Assembly (NCBI RefSeq): GCF_049608145.1
Contig: NZ_JBMYXF010000012.1
Span: 3,813-67,812, forward strand
Source of the DNA: Halocynthiibacter sp049608145
Lineage (GTDB): Bacteria > Pseudomonadota > Alphaproteobacteria > Rhodobacterales > Rhodobacteraceae
Direction of reading: 5' to 3'
Length of the DNA: 64,000 nucleotides
Position 1 is the stretch's first letter. Each line of letters opens with the position of its first letter. The notes under the pieces were generated by a model. That model saw only the letters and a program-made list of their open reading frames with translations, was not told the origin of the DNA and made no database searches. The translations under genes were made by a program, and so were the position numbers. Of this stretch, positions 7,586 to 16,141 are shown in pieces.

Positions 7586-9475
7586 TTAAATCGCCCATTC
7601 CCATGGACGCGTGAACTGGCCAAGGCAAGCGACCACAGCTTCGTCACTGGTGTCACCGGTTTTCTCCAGTTGTGCAACAAGGCCACGCTTCTTGTCATCA
7701 ATCACGACAGACACCTGGGCAGCGACCCCCGCCTCTGTCAGGGATGCATTATAGATCCGCATGATCGCACTTTTGCGCAGATCCGGTTTAAATACTTTGC
7801 CCACCGCCGTCTTCGGCAGTTCATTCATGATCTCGATAAACTTTGGATTCGCGGCACGTTCGTGGATATGCTCCTTCGCATAGGCCATCAGCTCCTCCGG
7901 TGTCGTGGAAGCCCCCTCCACAAGCTCAACATAGGCGCATGGGATCTCGCCGGCATGGGCATCGGGTTGACCGATTGCACCCACAAATCCAACAGCTGGA
8001 TGCCCTGCCAGCGCTTCTTCAATCTCTGCCGGATCGATATTATGGCCACCACGGATGATCAGATCTTTCGCCCGCCCTGTAATGAACAGATAGCCATCCG
8101 CATCGATGCGTCCCAGATCACCCGTACGCAAATACACATCATGATGGAACAGGTCGTGGTTTTTATCGACTTCTGTGTAGGTCGAGCCTTCAAAAACACC
8201 AGGGTTATCAATGCAGATCTCGCCGATTTCATCAACCGCGCATTCGACCGGCCCGTCAGGAGTGTTCTTTAGAATTTTCACGTCACAATGCGGGAACGTC
8301 ATGCCCACAGATCCAGTTTTCTTGTTCCCACCCGGAGGGTTACAGGAAACCAAACAGGTGGCTTCGGTCAGGCCGTAACCTTCGATGATCTGAACACCCG
8401 TCGCTTCTTCAAACCGGCGATACAGTTCCAGCGGCAAAGGAGAAGACCCTGAAAACGCCCCATCCAATGTAGAAATATCCGCATCAATCGGGCGCTGCAT
8501 CAAGGCTGACAGTGCCGTAGGAACCGTCACAAGGAAGGAAACTTTATAGCGCTCGCAAAGCTTCCAGAAATTGTCAAACACCCCGTCACCGCGATAACCG
8601 GCAGGGGTGGGAAAAATCACATGAGAGCCCGCACCAATCATCGACATCATGATCGGATACACCGCAAAAACATGGAACAGTGGCAACGGGCACATGACGT
8701 TATCTTCCGGACGGAACAACAAGGTTGACCCCAGCCAGCCGTTATAAATCATCCCCGAATATTTGTGCTGGGCCACTTTCGGCATGCCGGTTGTCCCACC
8801 GGTATGGAAATAAGCCGCAACACGATCTTCTTTCTTATCCTCAAAATCCAGCGTCTTGTTGTGCTTGACCAGTTCCTTGCTGAAATCCAGAACCTTCGCG
8901 GTATGTGACACCGGATTCTTCGGACGGATCAGCGGAACGATCCATGATTTCGGAGGGGTCAGATAGCGCAGCAAATCGATCTCAAGAACCGTCTTCACAT
9001 TCGGCGCATCTTTCAATGCCTCAGATGCCTTTTGTGGAACATCCGTCTTGGGGAAAGATTTCAGAGTGACCAGAACCGTCGCATTGGTTTCACGCAAAAT
9101 GGCCGAAATCTGTTCCGGATCCAACAAAGGATTAATCGGGTTCACAATGCCTGAAATCATTCCGCCCAAAAGTGTATAAGCCGTTTCCATCGCATTGGGC
9201 AGAAGGAAGGCTACGACATCATTTTCGCCGACACCCAGGCTGCGAAACAGGTTCGCGGCTTGAACGGATTTTTCATAAACCCCGGTCCAGGTCTGGGTCT
9301 CAGCCTTATCCCGGGGCCCCGACGTGATCTGATAACTGATCGCAGATCCATTTGGGTTTTTGTCTTTTGCAGATGCCAGAAAATCATGCATCGTGCGCGG
9401 CAGATCCCGCGCTTCAAAACTTTCAGCTTCGCCTTCGATCTTTAACAGATCCTCCAGACTGGCAAATTTACCCAT
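7586..9475 (-). CDS. AMP-forming fatty-acyl-CoA ligase
   Basis: ANL-superfamily acyl-CoA synthetase (629 aa), converting a carboxylic acid, ATP and CoA to acyl-CoA, AMP and PPi. The ATP P-loop reads YFHTGGTTGMPKVAQHKY; the A5-like motif is EGYGLTEAT; the adenylate-binding YLRTGDLGRIDADGYLFI segment and RAKDLIIRGGHNI hinge follow. The C-terminal catalytic lysine is expected in KTAVGKVFKPDL. An additional ~60 aa after that lysine makes it longer than the typical ~550 aa. No signal or transmembrane segment is seen, so it is likely cytoplasmic or membrane-peripheral. Substrate chain length cannot be read from sequence. Monocistronic, convergent with cpaB. Confidence 0.88.
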   Translation of the reverse strand: MGKFASLEDLLKIEGEAESFEARDLPRTMHDFLASAKDKNPNGSAISYQITSGPRDKAETQTWTGVYEKSVQAANLFRSLGVGENDVVAFLLPNAMETAYTLLGGMISGIVNPINPLLDPEQISAILRETNATVLVTLKSFPKTDVPQKASEALKDAPNVKTVLEIDLLRYLTPPKSWIVPLIRPKNPVSHTAKVLDFSKELVKHNKTLDFEDKKEDRVAAYFHTGGTTGMPKVAQHKYSGMIYNGWLGSTLLFRPEDNVMCPLPLFHVFAVYPIMMSMIGAGSHVIFPTPAGYRGDGVFDNFWKLCERYKVSFLVTVPTALSALMQRPIDADISTLDGAFSGSSPLPLELYRRFEEATGVQIIEGYGLTEATCLVSCNPPGGNKKTGSVGMTFPHCDVKILKNTPDGPVECAVDEIGEICIDNPGVFEGSTYTEVDKNHDLFHHDVYLRTGDLGRIDADGYLFITGRAKDLIIRGGHNIDPAEIEEALAGHPAVGFVGAIGQPDAHAGEIPCAYVELVEGASTTPEELMAYAKEHIHERAANPKFIEIMNELPKTAVGKVFKPDLRKSAIMRIYNASLTEAGVAAQVSVVIDDKKRGLVAQLEKTGDTSDEAVVACLGQFTRPWEWAI

Positions 9476-9567
9476 CTGTTATTTCCCTCCCTGATGTCCC
9501 GTTTTTATGGACGTTTTGTCACACAATGGGCGCAACAGGGGCGCGACGCAAGCCTGACGCTGCGCCC

Positions 9568-9588
9568 CCTGCCCCTTTGAGGGGCAGG
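9568..9588. terminator. GC-rich hairpin downstream of the ABC exporter gene
   Basis: Stem CCTGCCCC / GGGGCAGG with loop TTTGA, 31-51 bp after the minus-strand ABC gene stop and upstream of the acyl-CoA ligase. There is no T run, so termination is plausible but unproven. Confidence 0.4.
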
Positions 9589-9618
9589 AATTACGGGGAA
9601 TTTCACTGAATTTGTGAC

Positions 9619-11403
9619 TTAAACTTCGGTGGTGAACTGCAATTTGGCCAGACGCGCATACAGGCCACCTTCTTTCACCAGCTCTTCATGGGTGCCCTGC
9701 GCAACAATCTGCCCTTCTTCAAACACCACAATTCGATCCGCTTTTTTCACAGTTGCCAGACGGTGCGCCACAATCAGAGTTGTACGATCTCTGGCCAGAT
9801 CATCAATCGCACCCTGCACCGCACGTTCGCTTTCTGCATCCAGGGCAGAGGTTGCCTCATCCAACAATAACACCGGTGCATCCCGCAAGATCGCGCGCGC
9901 AATGGCGATGCGTTGTTTCTGGCCACCGGACAACATCACGCCCCGTTCCCCCAGTTCGGACTGATACCCATCCGGCAATGCCATCAGGAATTCATGCGCT
10001 GCGGCAGCCATCGCAGCCGCTTTCACATCTTCATCACTGGCCTCTGGGCGACCGAACCGAATATTTTCCATCGCTGATCCAGCGAAAATCACAGGATCTT
10101 GCGCAACCAGCGCGATGTGACGCCGAAAATCCGCCCGGGTCATATCTGTCAGATCAATTCCATCAAGGGAAACCTGCCCTTGCACAGGATCATAAAACCG
10201 CAAAAGCAGTTGAAGGATGGTGGATTTCCCCGCCCCAGACGGGCCGACCAATGCAACAGTTTCCCCGGCCTTTACCGTCAGATCCAACCCCTTAAGCGCA
10301 GCTGTGTCAGGCCGTGACGGATAATGGAATGTTACATTATCAAAACCAATGTTCCCTTGCGCACGATCCGTTGAAACCTGGGGCGTCACCGGGTCATTCA
10401 CTTGGTCCTGTGTTTCCAGCAATTCAATCAGACGTTCAGTTGCGCCAGCAGCCCGCTGAAGTTCGCTCCAGATTTCGGACAATGCACCAACCGCGCCAGC
10501 AACCATAATCGCGTAGATCACGAACTGCACCAGTTCGCCCGCGCTCATCAATTGGTCCTGCACATCCCGCGCACCAATCCAAAGCACACCAACAACGCCC
10601 GAAAAGATCAGGAAAATCACGATCACCGTCATGATAGCGCGCGTAAATATACGCTTTGCTGCCGCACCAAAGGCTTTCTCGCTAACGTCATCAAACTTTG
10701 CCGTCGTGCGGGCTTCGTGGGTATAAGCCTGCACGGTGGTCACAGCCAAAAGCGCTTCTGAAGCGGACCCTGAACTTGCCGCGATCCAATCTTGGTTTTC
10801 CCGGCTAAGGGCACGCAACCGCCGGCCCAACACGATAATCGGGATCAAAACACCCGGTACGATCAGCAAAACCAACCCGGTCAGTTTGGCACTGGTAAAC
10901 AGCATCAGAACCATACCACCAATGAACATTAGAATATTGCGCAGGGCGACAGACAATGATGACCCAATAACCGACTGAATGATCGTTGTGTCCGTTGTGA
11001 TCCGCGACAGAACCTCGCCGGTCAGCGTCTTTTCGTAAAACTCAGGTGACAGCGAAATCACACGGGAAAACACCGCTTTGCGCATATCCGCAACGATACG
11101 TTCACCCAATCGCGTTACCAGAAAGTAACGCAATCCCGTTCCGACGGCCAACAAACCAGCCACCGCGATTGCAGCCCCAAAATACTTATCCAAAAGCGCC
11201 ACATCACCCGCACCAAACCCATCCACGACCCGGCGTACAGCCAATGGCAGAATAAGCGACAATGCCGCCGTTGCGGTTAACGCAAGAAGTGTCAGAACCA
11301 CCTGCATTCGATAGGGCTTCACAAAAGGCGATAGCCCACGCAATGCGCTGATTTGTTTAGATTTACCGCGATCTTCCGCAGAGCTTTCCGTCGATCTGGC
11401 CAT
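9619..11403 (-). CDS. ABC exporter half-transporter (fused membrane and ATPase domains)
   Basis: ABCB/MsbA-type half transporter, 594 aa, working as a homodimer or heterodimer in the inner membrane. Residues ~25-320 form the six-helix transmembrane domain, with ERIVADMRKAVFSRVI and TGEVLSRITTDTTIIQ, typical of this exporter family. The nucleotide-binding domain carries Walker A GPSGAGKST, the Q-loop in VAQDPVIF, signature LSGGQKQR, Walker B VLLLDEATSALD and the H-loop IVAHRL. All catalytic elements are intact. Substrate unknown; lipid, peptide or drug export are all possible for this family. Start at 11403 gives MARSTESS; no operon partner is adjacent. Confidence 0.9.
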   Translation of the reverse strand: MARSTESSAEDRGKSKQISALRGLSPFVKPYRMQVVLTLLALTATAALSLILPLAVRRVVDGFGAGDVALLDKYFGAAIAVAGLLAVGTGLRYFLVTRLGERIVADMRKAVFSRVISLSPEFYEKTLTGEVLSRITTDTTIIQSVIGSSLSVALRNILMFIGGMVLMLFTSAKLTGLVLLIVPGVLIPIIVLGRRLRALSRENQDWIAASSGSASEALLAVTTVQAYTHEARTTAKFDDVSEKAFGAAAKRIFTRAIMTVIVIFLIFSGVVGVLWIGARDVQDQLMSAGELVQFVIYAIMVAGAVGALSEIWSELQRAAGATERLIELLETQDQVNDPVTPQVSTDRAQGNIGFDNVTFHYPSRPDTAALKGLDLTVKAGETVALVGPSGAGKSTILQLLLRFYDPVQGQVSLDGIDLTDMTRADFRRHIALVAQDPVIFAGSAMENIRFGRPEASDEDVKAAAMAAAAHEFLMALPDGYQSELGERGVMLSGGQKQRIAIARAILRDAPVLLLDEATSALDAESERAVQGAIDDLARDRTTLIVAHRLATVKKADRIVVFEEGQIVAQGTHEELVKEGGLYARLAKLQFTTEV

Positions 11404-11941
11404 GGCCTGAAACTTTCAATTTCTCACGAATATCTGGCAATATCCGCCTGTTTACCGTGCGTCAGGAAAAAGATGGAACAACAGTGAATAATTTCGCCTT
11501 CACTGTCATGATAGCCCATCTGATGACCTGGAGGCACAGATGCATCTGTTAAAGGCTTAGTTAGCAGGTAACCCATCGAAAACAAGACCCATTTCGCCGC
11601 AGATTTTAGCATGCAAACAGCAAACACCAATTGTCCAATATAGTGGGGCACTCACCACGATCCATGCCACAACGCCGACCCCTATAGTTTCCAGAATATG
11701 AACCTATGCGTGACGATTAGGGGCAGTCGGTTCTTTTTTGTTTCGCAGAACAAACGCCATGATCGGGAAGAAAGCCTTAAAACTTTGATCCCCCCTGATT
11801 TGTGAAGGCTCCACGCCCCAAGATCCCCCAGGGATGCAACGACAGGTTTCGATCACAAAACGCCCAAAGAGTTGTTCACATGGCAGCGGAACCTTTGGAT
11901 AAGAGCAGGTTCAGAACGTTGATTTTATTGGATAAAGCATT
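11404..11941. other. 538-bp gene-free region with a CAGATGCATCTG palindrome
   Basis: No credible coding sequence. A 14-bp perfect palindrome ACAGATGCATCTGT lies at 11536-11549, about 133 bp upstream of the ABC exporter start, and shares CAGATGCATCTGTT with the site upstream of soxB. A minus-strand reading of 75 aa (11424-11651) lacks any recognisable domain. A T-rich stretch (TTCTTTTTTG) sits near 11731. Confidence 0.5.
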
Positions 11942-12015
11942 TGGAGCGGGTAGCGGGAATCGAACCCGCACCTTAAGCTTGGAAGGCTCTTATGATACCA
12001 TTTCACCATACCCGC
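11942..12015 (-). tRNA. tRNA-Gly (anticodon TCC)
   Basis: Read on the minus strand: acceptor GCGGGTA pairs with TACCCGC, anticodon loop CTTCCAA carries TCC, the T-arm has GGTTCGATTCC, and the gene ends in discriminator T plus encoded CCA. The outermost anticodon-stem pair is an A-A mismatch and the next a G-U. Together with the GCC isoacceptor at 4277 the window carries two glycine tRNAs. Confidence 0.95.
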
Positions 12016-12189
12016 TTGCTTAAAGTCTGAGTATGCCAGCCATCTGGGAAGGTCAAGCGTTCTCTGGGAAATCTGTTTTAAAAATCCCGACACCGGCGCC
12101 ATCACTTAAAGACCGCCACAAAACGGCCTTAATCCGCGGGTATTTTTCTTCTTGGTATATCGCATCTATTTTCTGCCTGAGGGAACCTA

Positions 12190-12603
12190 ATGAACACGTC
12201 TTTGAAGCTTATTTCAGTTCTGATTTCATTTTGGATTACAACACTCTCTGCACAGGCACAGACTATTATTCCGTCTGGCTCAGTGTCCTCCTTCCAGGAA
12301 TCCCATAATGTATACGAAGTGCTGGTCATCAGAGATGATTTCATGCCACCCAATATCTATCTGCAGGATGGGGATGCGATTTCGTTTAAAAACTATTCTA
12401 CCAGCAGCACGCGTTATGTGCGTGCAAACAACGGCAGCTGGCAAACCTATGCAATCCCCCCAAATGGCCGGGTGGTGGTGCAATTTAACAGTGGTGCAGA
12501 ACGTCGGTTTTATAGCGCGAACCAATATGGAAACCGCATAAACGGGAACACTGGGGATATCCACAACGGAAAAATCATCTGGGGCACCGCACCAAACGAC
12601 TGA
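12190..12603 (+). CDS. small secreted protein, cupredoxin-like pattern without copper ligands
   Basis: Not a gene I recognise. It encodes 137 aa with a clear signal peptide (MNTSLKLISVLISFWITTLSAQA, cleavage near residue 23). The mature part is predicted beta-rich: VYEVLVIRDDFMPPNIYLQDGDAISFKNYS resembles the first strands of cupredoxin-like domains (F-P-x-x-I-x-L-x-x-G-D-x-I-x-F-x-N). The Cys-His-Met copper set is absent, and there is no Cys in the mature protein. The tail is rich in Asn, Tyr and Arg. Start at 12190 has GAGGGAACCTA upstream. It is convergent with the SRAP gene, 18 bp apart. Secretion is well supported; fold is tentative and function unknown. Confidence 0.6.
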   Translation: MNTSLKLISVLISFWITTLSAQAQTIIPSGSVSSFQESHNVYEVLVIRDDFMPPNIYLQDGDAISFKNYSTSSTRYVRANNGSWQTYAIPPNGRVVVQFNSGAERRFYSANQYGNRINGNTGDIHNGKIIWGTAPND

Positions 12604-12621
12604 CCAGGTCAGGTCACAAAC

Positions 12622-13275
12622 CTATTGCTCCAAAGGCAGGATAAGCTGTGCACCGCTGGCTTTGTTCGAATTCACTTCAGGACGGACACGGTGCATCTGA
12701 AATCTGCTGTCAGGTGCAGGTTGCATCAATCGTGCAGCGCCATGCCCTTCTTCGCCCAGCCACAAGGCCCATTGATCAGGCAATAACGTCACCGGCATTC
12801 GGTGATGCACCTCAGATAAAGAAGCATTTGCCGAGGTGGTCACAATAGCACAGCTGTTGCTGCCATCGGTTCGAGTTTGCCATATTCCAGCCAGCACCGC
12901 GGGCGTTTTATCTGTCGGCCAGAAATACCAAGGCAAACGATTGCCCGCCTCATCCTTATTCCATTCATACCAGCCGGTCACAGGAATCAGGCATCTGCGC
13001 GTTCGGCAAGCTTCGCGAAACGCCGGTTTTTCGGCCAAGGTTTCAGCGCGGGCATTGATCAACAGCGGACCATCGTTTTCAGTTGCGTACCAATGCGGCA
13101 CAAATCCCCAGCGCATCGACATATATCTGCGGGCGTCCCCCCCTGTGACCACCGCAATCTGATCTGTCGGGCACAGGTTATAGTTCACATCCGGCGGCAG
13201 ATTATTGGCGGGTTGCGCCGCAAACATCTGCGCCATTGCGTCATGGGGAAGGGTCACTGCAAGTCGGCCACACAT
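12622..13275 (-). CDS. SRAP (YedK/HMCES-type) abasic-site DNA-protein crosslink protein
   Basis: SOS-response-associated peptidase family, 217 aa, which forms a thiazolidine crosslink between its N-terminal cysteine and abasic sites in single-stranded DNA. The chosen start puts Cys at position 2 (MCGRLAV), required because Met is removed to expose the catalytic Cys; an upstream in-frame start at 13323 would bury it. The other conserved active-site elements are present: INARAET (Asn), TGWYEWNK (Glu) and HHRMPV (His). No strong Shine-Dalgarno precedes the ATG. It lies downstream of the 5'-nucleotidase gene but is separated from it by a terminator-like hairpin, so it is probably transcribed separately. 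Confidence 0.92.
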   Translation of the reverse strand: MCGRLAVTLPHDAMAQMFAAQPANNLPPDVNYNLCPTDQIAVVTGGDARRYMSMRWGFVPHWYATENDGPLLINARAETLAEKPAFREACRTRRCLIPVTGWYEWNKDEAGNRLPWYFWPTDKTPAVLAGIWQTRTDGSNSCAIVTTSANASLSEVHHRMPVTLLPDQWALWLGEEGHGAARLMQPAPDSRFQMHRVRPEVNSNKASGAQLILPLEQ

Positions 13276-13312
13276 GGGCATAATGTGCCACCACGCCCCC
13301 GCACAGGCAAGC

Positions 13313-13346
13313 AAAAGGGGCATGACATCACTGCCACGCCCCTTTT
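13313..13346 (-). terminator. terminator after the 5'-nucleotidase gene
   Basis: On the minus strand AAAAGGGGC pairs with GCCCCTTTT across a 16-nt loop, giving a 9-bp stem ending in a T run. It starts 23 nt after the 5'-nucleotidase stop and ends before the SRAP start. Confidence 0.7.
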
Positions 13347-13368
13347 TATGTCTCAGTTCGGATGCGCG

Positions 13369-14940
13369 TTACTGCGCAATACGGCCGTCGGTGTACGGCG
13401 TGTAATCGCCCTGTGCTGCCATATATTCAGCAAGAACATCCGCCACATCTGGGCCAAAGTCATATGCATTTTCTGCGTCGCGGAACATTTTGTATCCGTC
13501 ACCGCCTCCACGCACATAATTGTTGGACACAAGACCATAGGTCTTGGCCGGATCAATCGCGACCCAGGCATCACCATCCGCAACCAGAACCTCGGTCACC
13601 CGACCTTCGCCTGCAGCAATGGACGCATCAAATGTGAAACGCAGACCTGCAACCTGTGGGAAACGGCCTTTGACTTCTTCAACTTGGCTTACACCGTTTT
13701 CCAGCGCATCGATCACAGTCTGACCAGAAACCTGGAAGGTCGACAACGTGTTCTGGAACGGCAGTACAGTCAGCACTTCGCCCATGGTCACTTCGCCCGC
13801 ATCCATAGATGCACGGATCCCGCCAGAGTTCGCAATCGCAATCGAAATGCCCTGATCTTTCACACGATCAAGCATCGCATCCGCTACCAGGTTGCCCATT
13901 GGGCATTCCTGAATACGACACACGGCGCGGTCACCTTCAATCGCCTCAGCAGAGGCAGCAACAACCTTTTGGCGGATCTCATCCAGTGGCACACCAAGTT
14001 CCGCAACACGCGCGACAGTGGCTTCGTCTTCTGCAACGCCGCCATCCATAATCAGAGGCTCACCCACAGCTTCGGTGATTTTGCCTTCGTCATCAAAGGT
14101 AACGTTCAGCTCACCAAGGAATTTGCCATAGGCATAGGCCTGAACAACCGCTGTATCGCCAACCATTGTTGGATAAGGGCCAACCGCACGTTCATTGGTG
14201 TTGGACAGCAGCGTGTTAGAATGCCCCCCAACGATCACGTCAACACCGGTGGTTTCCGCAGCAACGCGTTGATCCACAACATAACCGGAATGCGACAGAA
14301 CGATGATCTTGTTCACGCCTTCAGCTGTCAGACGGTCCACCTCAGCCTGCACCGCAGGAACCGGGTCAGAGAACGTCACATTCGGGCCCGGGCTTGCCAG
14401 CTCGTCTGTGTCTTGTGGTGTCAGGCCGATCATGCCGATCTTTTCGCCCCCACGCTCAATGATGACAGATTTCTGGATGACATCCGCAATCAGCGGCTCA
14501 TTAGAAAAATCCGCGTTGGACATCAGGATCGGGAAGTTGATGGTTTCGGCAAAGCCACGCAGAACTTCCGGTCCATCGTCAAATTCATGGTTACCAACGG
14601 TCATGCCGTCGTAACCCAATTGGTTCATCATTTCCGCTGCAACGGCACCCTTATAATAGGTGTAATACAGCGTGCCCTGGAACTGATCGCCCCCATCCAC
14701 AAGGATAGAGTTATTGGAACGTGCACGTGCATCGGTCACGGCCGTTACAAGGCGGGCGGTACCGCCAAAACATTCGCCTTCTGCGTTTTTCTCTGCAGAA
14801 CAGCCAGAGTCATACTTGCTGATCGGCTCAAAGCGCGCGTGAAAGTCGTTGGTGTGCAGAACGGTCAGTGAATAATCGGCGCTTGCAGCACCTGTTGTCA
14901 TCACCAGCGCAGCTGCTGTCGTCAGAAAACGGTTCTTCAT
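13369..14940 (-). CDS. periplasmic 5'-nucleotidase / metallophosphatase (UshA type)
   Basis: Bifunctional UDP-sugar hydrolase/5'-nucleotidase family enzyme, 523 aa, releasing phosphate and nucleosides from extracellular nucleotides. Signal peptide MKNRFLTTAAALVMTTGAASA precedes the metallophosphatase domain: LHTNDFHARFEP (metal ligands), DGGDQFQGTLYY, VGNHEFDDG, and SHSGY plus GGHSNTLL. The C-terminal nucleotide-binding domain includes NSGGIRASMDAG, TVLPFQNTL and the substrate-stacking NNYVRGGGDGY. The start ATG at 14940 follows AGGGGGATTCCC; an upstream in-frame extension to 15021 precedes the signal peptide and is rejected. The gene appears monocistronic. It probably scavenges nucleotides or phosphate. 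Confidence 0.92.
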   Translation of the reverse strand: MKNRFLTTAAALVMTTGAASADYSLTVLHTNDFHARFEPISKYDSGCSAEKNAEGECFGGTARLVTAVTDARARSNNSILVDGGDQFQGTLYYTYYKGAVAAEMMNQLGYDGMTVGNHEFDDGPEVLRGFAETINFPILMSNADFSNEPLIADVIQKSVIIERGGEKIGMIGLTPQDTDELASPGPNVTFSDPVPAVQAEVDRLTAEGVNKIIVLSHSGYVVDQRVAAETTGVDVIVGGHSNTLLSNTNERAVGPYPTMVGDTAVVQAYAYGKFLGELNVTFDDEGKITEAVGEPLIMDGGVAEDEATVARVAELGVPLDEIRQKVVAASAEAIEGDRAVCRIQECPMGNLVADAMLDRVKDQGISIAIANSGGIRASMDAGEVTMGEVLTVLPFQNTLSTFQVSGQTVIDALENGVSQVEEVKGRFPQVAGLRFTFDASIAAGEGRVTEVLVADGDAWVAIDPAKTYGLVSNNYVRGGGDGYKMFRDAENAYDFGPDVADVLAEYMAAQGDYTPYTDGRIAQ

Positions 14941-15093
14941 GGGAATCCCCCTGGTTGGAATGCTCATAGACTTACGCCAATCAGAGCCAGAGTCAAAACC
15001 CCAGCGACAGATCAGCGGCATGATCCTGCTACAGCTTCTAGGTGTGAGATTAAGACAGCCATATGACGAAACGAAAAAATGTTGTTGTTTCTG

Positions 15094-15573
15094 TCACCTA
15101 TCGGCCAGCGAAATTCGAAACCGTGGTCCAGAGCTTTCCCGCCTTTCAAATCCACATGCAATATAGGCCGCCTGCGCAGTCACATTGTCCGGATGGGTTC
15201 CTACCATCATATATGAACAGGACAAATCACGCGCCAAGGACAGCGACGCCTGGATCAGCGCCCGCCCCACGCCCCTGCCCCGAAACCCGGATTCAACAAA
15301 CAGGTGATGCATATCCATTCCCCGTACCCCAAACTGTAGCTGCATCAGGGGGCACAGGGCAGAATAACCAATCGCCTTTCCATCAACCTTTGCGATAAGA
15401 ATATGAACCCATGGCCTGTCACCGGACATATCACGTTCCAGCGTTTCCAGGCTGATGGACGGAATATCATCGTGATACGCCGCAAGGCCTTTGATCATCA
15501 AAAACAAACATTCCGCATCCGCACGGTTTGCCTTGCGAATTTCTATGGTGTGGGGTTCGTTCGGCTTTTTCAT
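15094..15573 (-). CDS. GNAT family N-acetyltransferase
   Basis: GCN5-related acetyltransferase, 159 aa, transferring acetyl from acetyl-CoA to an unknown amine. The acetyl-CoA pyrophosphate-binding motif A is HHLFVESGFRGRGVGRALI (residues ~88-106), and motif B follows in MMVGTHPDNVTAQAAYIACGF. The N-terminal IRKANRADAECLFLMI is the usual first strand-helix. Start at 15573 with AGGAGACGAGA upstream. The ribosome-binding site is the 3' arm of a 7-bp hairpin (15581-15599), hinting at translational control. Divergent from the DUF952-pyrD operon. Substrate cannot be predicted. Confidence 0.88.
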   Translation of the reverse strand: MKKPNEPHTIEIRKANRADAECLFLMIKGLAAYHDDIPSISLETLERDMSGDRPWVHILIAKVDGKAIGYSALCPLMQLQFGVRGMDMHHLFVESGFRGRGVGRALIQASLSLARDLSCSYMMVGTHPDNVTAQAAYIACGFERRESSGPRFRISLADR

Positions 15574-15580
15574 TCTCGTC

Positions 15581-15599
15581 TCCTGTGGGCGTCACAGGA
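15581..15599 (-). promoter_or_regulatory. hairpin covering the GNAT ribosome-binding site
   Basis: TCCTGTG / CACAGGA form a perfect 7-bp stem with a 5-nt loop. In the GNAT mRNA the 3' arm contains AGGA of the AGGAG ribosome-binding site, so folding would hide it. Confidence 0.45.
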
Positions 15600-15802
15600 C
15601 CAAAATGCCATCCTGCGACGGCACCGTTTCACAAAACTCAGATGGCCGCCTCTGTATCAGAGACGGATATAATTGCGGATTTCGCCGCTGGCTTTGTTTT
15701 GTATAAATGTCATCTCAGAAACCTAGGGCCCGCCGCGAGATTACGCAATGGCTGACTGTCCTCCTCTTGACCTTGACGCATCAGCCGGGCATTTGACTGT
15801 AT

Positions 15803-16141
15803 ATGTATATCTATAAGATCCTGCGCGCCCCAGAGTGGGCTGAACTTGAAAGTGCTGGCAAAAGCGCCGGCGCGCCAATTGATGTCGCTGACGGCTATAT
15901 CCATTTTTCAACCGCTGCACAGGCAGAAGAAACAGCTGCGAAACACTTCGCGGGTGTCAACGATCTGATGCTGCTGGCCTATGATCCTGCGCTGTTCGGG
16001 GATGACTTGAAATGGGAAGTGTCCCGGAATGATGCATTATTTCCGCATCTCTACCAAAGCTTAACGCTTAACGGATTAGTCTGGGCACGTGAACTGCCGC
16101 TGACAGATGGCAAACATGTTTTTCCTGAGGGGATGGAATGA
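15803..16141 (+). CDS. DUF952 family protein
   Basis: Cytoplasmic 112-aa protein of the DUF952 family, whose function is not established. Family hallmarks are the opening MYIYKILRAPEW, DGYIHFSTAAQAEETAAKHF, the LLAYDPALFGDDLKWEVSR strand pair and FPHLYQSL. It overlaps the pyrD start by 4 nt (ATGA), so both are translated from one message and DUF952 leads a DUF952-pyrD-arsC operon. No clear ribosome-binding site precedes ATG 15803. Linkage to pyrimidine synthesis is positional only. Confidence 0.85.
   Translation: MYIYKILRAPEWAELESAGKSAGAPIDVADGYIHFSTAAQAEETAAKHFAGVNDLMLLAYDPALFGDDLKWEVSRNDALFPHLYQSLTLNGLVWARELPLTDGKHVFPEGME

Noticed and set aside
11424..11651. 75-codon minus-strand frame in the gene-free region
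   Set aside because: No domain, no ribosome-binding site and no partner gene; composition looks random.
11802..12023. 73-codon frame overlapping the tRNA-Gly(TCC)
   Set aside because: Its C-terminal half is simply the translated tRNA gene.
12877..14871. Open frame of 664 codons on the plus strand
   Set aside because: It is exactly antisense to the 5'-nucleotidase gene and the SRAP gene, both with intact motifs; no signal, domain or ribosome-binding site supports it.
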